DNA of 11,954 bases. Origin: Anaeromyxobacter_A sp035636195 (GTDB lineage Bacteria > Myxococcota > Myxococcia > Myxococcales > Anaeromyxobacteraceae). This document shows positions 6,865-11,954 of this stretch, one piece after another; within the stretch, counting starts at the first letter, position 1, and each line of letters opens with the position of its first letter. The stretch is taken from positions 1 to 11,954 of the forward strand of contig DASPZP010000447.1 of assembly GCA_035636195.1 (NCBI GenBank), given 5' to 3'. Below the pieces are notes generated by a model. The model worked only from the letters and a program-made list of their open reading frames with translations. It made no database searches and was not told the DNA's origin. The translations under genes and the position numbers were made by a program.

Positions 6865-6870
6865 CGGGGA

Positions 6871-7719
6871 ATGCCACGGCGGCGAGGCGCCAGGGAGCTG
6901 GAGCTCGACGCGGCGGGGCGCCCGGCGCCGCCTGTGGCGCCTGCGGTACCCGGCGTGGCCGGTGGCGAGGCGCTGGCCATGCTGGCCCGGCGTGGCCTCC
7001 GCCCGCGGCTGGCGAAGCCCGACGTGCCCTTCCCGCGCGACCTCGAGGGCCCGCTGGCGGATCGCCTCTCCGAGCGGCTCGGACATTACGGCTTTCGCCT
7101 GTTCCTGCGCGGCGCGATCGCGCTGCAGGGGCCGTTCCGGCCCGGCGAGGCGACGCGCTATCTCGACGCGGCCCAGTCCGACCAGGCCGCCGCGGGGCTC
7201 GTCGAGCTCGGCCTCGCCTTGCGCGCCACTGACGGCCGGGTGAGGCTCCGCTGGAAGGCCCGGAGCTTCGGGGGCACGCTGGAGTGGTGGGTGGCGCGTG
7301 AGCTCCGGCGCCGGCTGGCGGCCGACGTGGCGGTGGGGGTCCGCTCCGGTGCGCCCGGTGTGGGCGGCGACCTCGACGTGGTGGTCGCAGCCGAAGGGAA
7401 GCTCGTCTACGTGGAGCTCAAGTCGTCCCCGCCGAAGCACATCATGCCCGTGGAGGTCGCGGCCTTCCTGCGGCGCGTGCGCTCCCTCAGGCCCCACCTC
7501 TCCGTCTTCGCGATCGACACCGCGCTCCGGTTGCCGGACAAGGTGCTGCCCATGCTCGTCGCGGCGGCGGGACGCGCCGAGGCGCCGCGCCGGCTCCAGC
7601 GCGACTGCTGGACGGTCGCGCCGGGGCTCTACGCCGTGAATGCCCGGCAGGACCTCGTGACGAACCTGTGCCTCGTGATCGCCGACGGGCTGCACCGCCT
7701 GTCGCCCGAGCCGCCGTGA
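6871..7719 (+). CDS. Unrecognised protein with PD-(D/E)XK nuclease-like core
   Basis: I do not recognise a named family. The 282-residue product has a basic, Pro/Ala-rich N-terminus (about 1-50). A possible winged-helix segment follows (about 80-130, GAIALQGPFRPGEATRYLD then GLVELGLALRATDGRVRLRWKA). Next comes a stretch that looks like a PD-(D/E)XK nuclease core: GTLEWWVARELRRRL (E138 in the first helix), GVGGDLDVVVAAEGKLVYVELKSS with D169, E182 and K184 in the D-x(n)-E-x-K order, and then a helix (PVEVAAFLRRVRSL). The layout of helix-E, GxDxDV and VELK after a winged helix recalls the nuclease half of Card1/Can2-type (DUF1887) proteins, but there is no CARF domain. Enzyme activity is inferred. 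The gene is divergent from the DTW tRNA-modification gene. Confidence 0.75.
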   Translation: MPRRRGARELELDAAGRPAPPVAPAVPGVAGGEALAMLARRGLRPRLAKPDVPFPRDLEGPLADRLSERLGHYGFRLFLRGAIALQGPFRPGEATRYLDAAQSDQAAAGLVELGLALRATDGRVRLRWKARSFGGTLEWWVARELRRRLAADVAVGVRSGAPGVGGDLDVVVAAEGKLVYVELKSSPPKHIMPVEVAAFLRRVRSLRPHLSVFAIDTALRLPDKVLPMLVAAAGRAEAPRRLQRDCWTVAPGLYAVNARQDLVTNLCLVIADGLHRLSPEPP

Positions 7720-7734
7720 GGGCGCTCTCCAGGC

Positions 7735-7759
7735 GGCGGGGGACAAGCCCCCGCCCTAC
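7735..7759 (-). repeat. REP-like palindrome, copy 1
   Basis: Read on the minus strand it is GTAG followed by a perfect 8-base stem GGCGGGGG / CCCCCGCC with loop CTTGT. A 5' GTAG tag followed by a G-rich palindrome is the layout of REP elements mobilised by RAYT (TnpA-REP) transposases. No T-tract follows, so a plain terminator is less likely. Confidence 0.6.
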
Positions 7760-7803
7760 GGCTATGCCGCTACCGTGGCCGCGATCGCAATGGCCACAGG
7801 GAT

Positions 7804-7827
7804 GTAGGGGGGGGTTCATCCCCCGCC
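7804..7827 (+). repeat. REP-like palindrome, copy 2 (inverted to copy 1)
   Basis: GTAG is followed by GGGGGGG, loop TTCAT and CCCCCGCC. Compared with copy 1 it has lost one C from the left arm and changed the loop, leaving a shorter stem. It faces copy 1 across 44 bases that include GTGGCC/GGCCAC arms (7775-7780 and 7792-7797). The pair therefore resembles a REPIN. Confidence 0.55.
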
Positions 7828-7850
7828 GTATGGCCAATCGCCTGCCGCAT

Positions 7851-7856
7851 TAGACT
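7851..7856 (+). promoter_or_regulatory. Candidate -10 element of the alcohol dehydrogenase gene
   Basis: TAGACT fits TANNNT (4 of 6 to the -10 consensus) and ends 6 bases before ATG 7863. The GGCTTC between them has no Shine-Dalgarno character, so a leaderless transcript is the simplest reading. Confidence 0.4.
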
Positions 7857-7862
7857 GGCTTC

Positions 7863-8846
7863 ATGCGCGCCATGGTCCTCGACGGGCCTCGCCAGCCGCT
7901 CCGGCTCCGCGACTGGCCGCTCCCCAGCCCCGGGCCGGGGCAGCTCCGCGTGCGCGTGCGCGCCTGCGGGGTCTGCCGCACCGACCAGCACCTCGTCGAC
8001 GGGGAGCTCCCGGCCCCGGGCCGGCCCGTGGTGCCGGGACACGAGGTCGTCGGGGTGGTGGAGGAGCTCGGGGAAGGCGTCCAGGACCTCACTGCCGGGC
8101 AGCGGGTGGGGGTCCCCTGGCTCGGCTGGACTTGCGGAGTGTGCGAGTTCTGCCGCGCGGGTCGCGAGAACCTCTGCGACCGGGCGCGGTTCACGGGCTA
8201 CACGCTCGACGGGGGCTACGCCGAGGCCATGGTGGCGGACGCGCGCTACTGCTTCGCCTTGCCGCCGGGGCTCGGCGATGCGGAGGCTGCGCCGCTCCTG
8301 TGCGCCGGTTTCATCGGTCACCGCGCCTGGCGGCTCGTACGCGAGAGGCGGCGCCTCGGCCTCTACGGCTTCGGCGCTGCCGCCCACCTCGCGGTCCAGG
8401 TGGCGCGCCACGCCGGCCAGGAGGTGTTCGCCTTCACCCGGCCCGGCGACGCTGCGGGGCAGGCGTTCGCGTGCGCGATGGGCGCCGCCTGGGCAGGAGA
8501 CTCCACCGAGGTGCCCCCGGAGCTGCTCGACGCGGCCATCATCTTCGCCCCGGTGGGCGCGCTGGTGCCGCTGGCGCTGCGCGCCGTCGCGAAGGGGGGC
8601 ACGGTCGTGTGCGCCGGGATCCACATGAGCGACATCCCAGCGTTCCCCTATGCGCTCCTCTGGGGCGAGCGCAGCGTGTGCTCGGTGGCGAACCTCACCC
8701 GGCAGGACGGGCAGGAGCTGCTGGCGCTGGCGCCCCGCGTGCCGCTGCGGGCCGAAGTCGAGACCTTCCCGCTGGAGGAGGCCGGCGAGGCGCTGGCTCT
8801 TCTTCGGATGGGGAGGATCCGCGGAGCCGCGGTGCTCCTGCCCTGA
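7863..8846 (+). CDS. Zinc-dependent MDR alcohol dehydrogenase family protein
   Basis: The 327-residue product is a medium-chain dehydrogenase/reductase that should oxidise an alcohol or reduce an aldehyde using NAD(P). The catalytic zinc ligands are visible: C38 in RACGVCRTDQH, H60-E61 in PGHEVVG and C147 in PLLCAGF. The structural-zinc lobe has four cysteines: C91, C94, C97 and C105 (CGVCEFCRAGRENLC). The Rossmann segment is GLYGFGAAAHLAVQVARHAG (166-185). The GFGAAAH form and the LLCAG-x-GxRAxR stretch resemble the shorter zinc-binding ADH subgroup (adh_fam_2 type, about 330 residues) rather than classical AdhP. That subgroup call is from memory of the pattern. The substrate is unknown. It is convergent with nrdG, whose stop lies 3 bases beyond its own. 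Confidence 0.92.
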   Translation: MRAMVLDGPRQPLRLRDWPLPSPGPGQLRVRVRACGVCRTDQHLVDGELPAPGRPVVPGHEVVGVVEELGEGVQDLTAGQRVGVPWLGWTCGVCEFCRAGRENLCDRARFTGYTLDGGYAEAMVADARYCFALPPGLGDAEAAPLLCAGFIGHRAWRLVRERRRLGLYGFGAAAHLAVQVARHAGQEVFAFTRPGDAAGQAFACAMGAAWAGDSTEVPPELLDAAIIFAPVGALVPLALRAVAKGGTVVCAGIHMSDIPAFPYALLWGERSVCSVANLTRQDGQELLALAPRVPLRAEVETFPLEEAGEALALLRMGRIRGAAVLLP

Positions 8847-8849
8847 AGA

Positions 8850-9506
8850 TCACCGGGACGAGGCGTCGGACCGGTCGAACACGGCCTCGTCGGGGACCTC
8901 CAGCCCCGCCGACGCGTCGAGGTGACCGCCCGGGCGGAATCGCTGCAGGACCCACCGCTCGGCCCCGGCCGCCCACGGCGCCAGCGCGTCGAGGTGTGCG
9001 GCGGTATGGATGGGCGCCATCACCGTCGTCCGGACCTCGTGCGCCACGCCCGCCGCGAGGGCGAGCGCGAGGCACCGGCGCGCCCCCGCCGGCTGCTCGA
9101 CCGAGCCGCAGAGCCACCCTGCCTCCTCGGGCGTGGCCTTCAAGTCGATGGCAAGGAAGTCGACCAGCCGCGCCGCGAGCAGGCCCTCGACCACCTCGGG
9201 GCGGGTCCCGTTGGTGTCGAGCTTCACCTGAAATCCCATCGCCTTCACCCGCGCCAGGAACGCTGCGAGGTCTCGTTGAAGCGTCGGCTCGCCGCCGGAG
9301 ATGACGAGGCCGTCGAGCTTCCCGCGCCGCCGGTCGAGGAGCGCCACGACCTCGTCCTCGGCGATGCGGTGCCGCGGCGGCCCGCTCACGAGCTCCGGGT
9401 TGTGGCAGTAGCGGCAGCGCAGGTTGCAGCCGTGCGTGAAGACCACCGCCGCGAGCCGCCCCGGATAGTCGACGAAGGAGCAGGGCCTGAGGCCGGCGAT
9501 GATCAC
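8850..9506 (-). CDS. nrdG: Anaerobic ribonucleotide reductase activase (radical SAM)
   Basis: This 218-residue radical-SAM enzyme generates the glycyl radical on NrdD by reductive cleavage of S-adenosylmethionine. The 4Fe-4S cluster motif is C27-NLR-C31-RY-C34 in TGCNLRCRYCHNPEL-type context, preceded by SFVDYPGRLAAVVFT. The SAM-binding GGEPT is at 71-75 and LDTNG at 97-101. Length and the opening GLRPCSFVDYPG match the single-domain NrdG2-type activating proteins, which lack extra cysteine clusters. The start is GTG at 9506, overlapping the nrdD stop in GTGA (9503-9506), so translation is coupled to nrdD. It should therefore share the cobalamin riboswitch upstream. No separate promoter is apparent. 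Confidence 0.94.
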   Translation of the reverse strand: MIIAGLRPCSFVDYPGRLAAVVFTHGCNLRCRYCHNPELVSGPPRHRIAEDEVVALLDRRRGKLDGLVISGGEPTLQRDLAAFLARVKAMGFQVKLDTNGTRPEVVEGLLAARLVDFLAIDLKATPEEAGWLCGSVEQPAGARRCLALALAAGVAHEVRTTVMAPIHTAAHLDALAPWAAGAERWVLQRFRPGGHLDASAGLEVPDEAVFDRSDASSR

Positions 9507-11659
9507 CCGCCCACCGCCGCGCCCTCTCCCAGCCGGAGCGACCGCCTCCCCTCGAACTCGGCCTGCTTACCCGGATTCCATTGCTGCACGGGCCGCAAAT
9601 AGCCGACGACGCGCGAATAGACCTCGGCCGGCGCGCCGCACCGCGGGCAGCGCGGGTGCTCGCCCGCGGCGTAGCCGTGCTCGGGACAGACCGAGAAGGT
9701 GGGGGTCACCGTGAAGTACGGCAGGCGGTAGCGCTCGCAGACCGTGCGCACGAACCGTTTCACCGCGGCTGGGTCGTCGATCGCCTCCCCGACGAAGACG
9801 TGCTGCACGGTGCCGCCCGTGTACCTGGCCTGGAGCTCGTCTTGGTGGTCGAGCACGGCGAAGACGTCGTCGGTGGCGTCCACGGGCAGCTGCGAGGAGT
9901 TGGTGTAGTACGGCTGGCCGCCGCGCTTCCACGCGTCCTCGTTGGCGCAGCGCAGCGACGGGAAGCGCGCCTTGTCGAGCCGCGCCAGCCGGTAGCTCGT
10001 CCCCTCCGCTGGCGTCGCCTCCAGGTTGAAGAGCGTCCCGGTCTCGGCCTGGTAGGCGACGAGGCGCGCGCGCATGTGATCGAGGACCCGCAGCCCGAAG
10101 GCGCGGCCGCGCTCGCCGGCGAAGGGCTGGCCGAGCAGGTTCTCCGCCGCCTCGGCGAGGCCGACCAGGCCGATGGTGTTGAAGTGGTTGTGCCAGTACT
10201 GTCCGTGGCGGGCGCGGATGTCGCGCAGGTAGTGGCGCACGTACGGGTAGAGCCCGTCCTCGGTGTACCGCTCGAGCACCTTCCGCTTGATGACCAGGCT
10301 CTCCTTGGCCACGTCCATGAGCCGATCGAGCCGCGCGAGGAAGTCGGCCTCGTCCCGGGCGAGGTGTCCGAGCCGCGGCAGGTTGAGCGTCACCACGCCG
10401 ATGGAGCCGGTGAGCGGGCTCGCTCCGAAGAGGCCTCCACCGCGGCGGTCCAGCTGGCGCGTGTCGAGCCGCAGGCGACAGCACATGCTCCGCGCGTCCT
10501 CGGGTGACAGCTCGGAGTTCACGAAGTTGGCGAAGTAGGGGAGGCCGTACCGCGCCGTCACCTCCCAGAGCCGCTGGAGCCTCGGGTCGTCGTAGTCGAA
10601 CCCGGGCGCGATGTTGTAGGTGGGGATGGGGAAGGTGAAGACGCGCCCCTTGGCGTCGCCGCCCGCCATCACATCGAGGAAGGCGCGGTTGAAGAGGTCC
10701 AGCTCGGCCTGGAACTCACCGTAGGTCTCCTCCTGGCGCTCTCCGCCGATGATGACCGGCTCGTCGCGCATGAGCTTCGGCACGTCCAGATCGAGCGTGA
10801 CGTTCGTGAACGGGGTCTGGAAGCCGACGCGGGTCGGCACGTTGAGGTTGAAGACGAACTCCTGGAGCGCCTGCTTCACCTCGTCGTAGCCGAGCCCGTC
10901 GCGGCGGATGAACGGGGCGAGGTAGGTGTCCAGGCTCGAGAAGGCCTGGGCGCCGGCCGCCTCTCCCTGGAGCGTGTAGAAGAAGTTCGCGATCTGGCCG
11001 AGCGCGGTGCGGAAGTGACGCGCGGGACCGCTCTCGGCCTTGCCCGACGCCCCCCGGAAGCCCTGCGAGAGCAGATCGGCGAGGTCCCAGCCCACGCAGT
11101 AGACGGCGAGCAGGTTGAGATCGTGGAGGTGGAGGTCGCCGGACCGGTGGGCCTCCCGCACCTCCGGCGGGTAGAGCCGCTCCAGCCAGTAGGTCGAGCT
11201 GAGGTGGCTCGCCAGGTGGTTGTTGAGCCCCTGGAGGCTGAAGGCCATGTTGGCGTTCTCCGCCACTTGCCAGTCGCTCCGGTCGAGGTAGCGGTCGACC
11301 AGCGCGACGCTGGCGGCGTCGGAGACGGCGCGCAGCGCCCGGTGCTGCTCGCGGTAGACGATGTACGCGCGCGCGGCGCGCCGGTGCGGGCTCGCGAGCA
11401 GCACCTCCTCCACGATGTCCTGGATTCGCTCCACCGTCGGCGCGCCGTCGACGGTGGCTCCGGCGATGGCGAGCACGCGCACCGCGAGCCGCCGCGCCTC
11501 GTCGGCGCCGAAGTCCCTCGTGGCCGCGCCGGCCTTGGCGATCGCGGCGCTGATGCGGCCGGGGTCGAAGGCGACGATGCGGCCGTCGCGCTTGGTGATG
11601 GACTCGAACGGGCGCCCCTCGGCGCGGGCGGCGGCGTTCCTGCTCTCTTCGGTCGGCAT
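9503..11659 (-). CDS. nrdD: Class III anaerobic ribonucleoside-triphosphate reductase
   Basis: The 718-residue product makes deoxynucleotides from ribonucleoside triphosphates without oxygen, using a glycyl radical. Domain order: an ATP-cone allosteric domain (about 18-110, ITKRDGRIVAFDPGRISAAI), the ten-stranded barrel core, an adjacent cysteine pair C393-C394 in SMCCRLRLD near the active site, a zinc site made by CPEH and CPRC (C658, H661, C671, C674), and the glycyl radical loop RVVGYLRPVQQWN with the radical at G686. All key parts are present and the length is normal for the family. The adjacent Cys pair may indicate a thioredoxin- rather than formate-dependent subtype; this is tentative. 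AAGGGGG lies 4 bases before ATG 11659, buried in a hairpin downstream of a B12 riboswitch. Confidence 0.96.
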   Translation of the reverse strand: MPTEESRNAAARAEGRPFESITKRDGRIVAFDPGRISAAIAKAGAATRDFGADEARRLAVRVLAIAGATVDGAPTVERIQDIVEEVLLASPHRRAARAYIVYREQHRALRAVSDAASVALVDRYLDRSDWQVAENANMAFSLQGLNNHLASHLSSTYWLERLYPPEVREAHRSGDLHLHDLNLLAVYCVGWDLADLLSQGFRGASGKAESGPARHFRTALGQIANFFYTLQGEAAGAQAFSSLDTYLAPFIRRDGLGYDEVKQALQEFVFNLNVPTRVGFQTPFTNVTLDLDVPKLMRDEPVIIGGERQEETYGEFQAELDLFNRAFLDVMAGGDAKGRVFTFPIPTYNIAPGFDYDDPRLQRLWEVTARYGLPYFANFVNSELSPEDARSMCCRLRLDTRQLDRRGGGLFGASPLTGSIGVVTLNLPRLGHLARDEADFLARLDRLMDVAKESLVIKRKVLERYTEDGLYPYVRHYLRDIRARHGQYWHNHFNTIGLVGLAEAAENLLGQPFAGERGRAFGLRVLDHMRARLVAYQAETGTLFNLEATPAEGTSYRLARLDKARFPSLRCANEDAWKRGGQPYYTNSSQLPVDATDDVFAVLDHQDELQARYTGGTVQHVFVGEAIDDPAAVKRFVRTVCERYRLPYFTVTPTFSVCPEHGYAAGEHPRCPRCGAPAEVYSRVVGYLRPVQQWNPGKQAEFEGRRSLRLGEGAAVGG

Positions 11660-11663
11660 GGGT

Positions 11664-11695
11664 CCCCCTTCGTTCGCTCGACGGAACGGAGGAGG
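11664..11695 (-). promoter_or_regulatory. Shine-Dalgarno-sequestering hairpin of the nrdD leader
   Basis: In the transcript, CCUCCUCCGUUC pairs with GAACGAAGGGGG across the loop CGUCGAGC: 12 positions with ten Watson-Crick pairs, one G-U and one A-C mismatch. The 3' arm contains the whole ribosome site and ends 4 bases before the nrdD ATG. This is the form expected of a translational OFF switch. Confidence 0.7.
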
Positions 11696-11740
11696 GGCCT
11701 ACGGCCGACGCTGGCCGCGCGGCCGACGACGCCAAGGACC

Positions 11741-11753
11741 ATCCCGCCCTCCC
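11741..11753 (-). promoter_or_regulatory. Possible antisequestor segment in the nrdD leader
   Basis: On the minus strand this reads GGGAGGGCGGGAT. Its GGAGGG can pair with CCCUCC in the 5' arm of the sequestering hairpin (11691-11696). Such pairing would free the ribosome site in the ligand-free state. This is inferred from complementarity only. Confidence 0.3.
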
Positions 11754-11772
11754 ACGAGGCGTGCAGGTCGAA

Positions 11773-11794
11773 CGCCCCGGGTTCGTCCGGGGCG
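11773..11794 (-). promoter_or_regulatory. GC hairpin directly after the riboswitch aptamer
   Basis: CGCCCCGG and CCGGGGCG form a perfect 8-base stem with loop ACGAAC, beginning 5 bases after the B12 box. No U-tract follows, so it is not a standard terminator. Its place matches the P13 hairpin that in many cobalamin riboswitches contacts the L5 loop. I see only a 4-base complement (GGAC with GUCC), so the contact is unproven. Confidence 0.45.
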
Positions 11795-11799
11795 ACGTT

Positions 11800-11954
11800 G
11801 GCAGGTCTTCGGGCTCGCGAGCGCTCCGGCACATCGCCGGCTTCCTGGCGTCCGCCGCTTCCCGGTCCGTGCTGGCACCAGTGCATCTGGCGGACCTCGT
11901 TCTCGCTTACCGCTGCGGGGCAGCCCCGGATTCGCACCGGGTTCCCTCTTCGGC
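11800..11954 (-). ncRNA. Cobalamin (B12) riboswitch aptamer, 5' end cut by window
   Basis: The minus strand carries the conserved blocks of the adenosylcobalamin riboswitch in the right order. These are GGGAAC then CCGGTGCGAATCCGG (from about 11945 down to 11926), GGCTGCCCCGC with AGCGGTAAGCGAGA, CACTGG near 11876-11881, CGGGAAGC near 11855-11862, GCCAGGAAGCCGGCGA, and the B12 box GAGCCCGAAGACCTGCC at 11800-11816. The B12 box fits the published consensus at 16 of 17 positions. The outermost P1 5' strand lies beyond the window end. It stands about 140 bases upstream of nrdD on the same strand, with a sequestering hairpin between, so it should repress nrdD-nrdG translation when adenosylcobalamin binds. 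Confidence 0.93.

Noticed and set aside
6814..7746. Upstream extension of the DTW gene frame, making a 509-residue protein from 7746.
   Set aside because: The extension is antisense to the 6871-7719 gene, is Arg/His/Gly-rich without domain character, and lies before the natural DTW start (MARGPVDLSRRC).
7735..7755. Perfect 8-bp hairpin considered as the terminator of the nuclease-like gene.
   Set aside because: It lacks a T-tract on either strand and has a second inverted copy with a GTAG tag, which fits a REP-type repeat better; partial termination remains possible.
11773..11794. GC hairpin considered as an intrinsic terminator of the riboswitch.
   Set aside because: No run of U follows the stem on the transcript, and a ribosome-site-sequestering hairpin further down explains control better.
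10716..11937. Two long minus-strand frames covering the riboswitch and the start of nrdD.
   Set aside because: They are shifted shadows of nrdD running through the structured leader, with Arg/Ala/Pro-rich composition.

Overview
The window is GC-rich bacterial chromosome. The organism is a diderm: there is an outer-membrane beta-barrel protein and a lipobox lipoprotein made of Ig-like repeats. The gene mix (class III ribonucleotide reductase, YheT hydrolase, DTW tRNA-modifying enzyme, Big_2 lipoprotein) and a GTAG-tagged palindromic repeat would suit a high-GC soil or sediment lineage such as Methylomirabilota/Rokubacteria, Binatota or a deltaproteobacterial group. That placement is a guess from style, not a phylogenetic result. 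Nothing suggests a recent mobile element. The contents look like ordinary chromosome plus one toxin-antitoxin pair.

Layout. Positions 1-135 hold the tail of a CBS-domain protein. Positions 198-886 (+) are a Phd/VapB-type antitoxin overlapping a PIN-domain (VapC) toxin, with a recognisable promoter placed so that the transcript may begin at the antitoxin ATG. Positions 6813 down to 909 (-) carry seven co-directional genes: a DTW-domain tRNA acp3U transferase, a seven-repeat Big_2 lipoprotein, a small outer-membrane barrel, a YheT-type alpha/beta hydrolase, a 62-residue highly basic small protein, RNase HI and a TrhA/hemolysin III membrane protein. Divergently from the DTW gene, 6871-7719 (+) encodes an unrecognised protein with a PD-(D/E)XK nuclease-like core. 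A pair of inverted REP-like palindromes (7735-7827) follows, then a zinc-dependent MDR alcohol dehydrogenase (7863-8846, +).

The right third (11954 to 8850, -) is one regulatory and catalytic unit. It consists of a cobalamin riboswitch cut by the window edge, a leader whose last hairpin buries the Shine-Dalgarno sequence, nrdD (anaerobic class III ribonucleotide reductase) and its radical-SAM activase nrdG, which overlaps nrdD by 4 bases. The logic implied is that when adenosylcobalamin is plentiful, the B12-independent reductase is switched off at translation, presumably because a B12-dependent (class II) enzyme elsewhere in the genome supplies deoxynucleotides.

A cross-cutting observation is that several genes (antitoxin, trhA, the nuclease-like gene, the alcohol dehydrogenase) have a TANNNT -10-like hexamer ending 6-7 bases before the ATG and no usable Shine-Dalgarno sequence. 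Others (small protein, barrel, lipoprotein, nrdD) have good ones. This suggests mixed leaderless and leadered translation in this organism.
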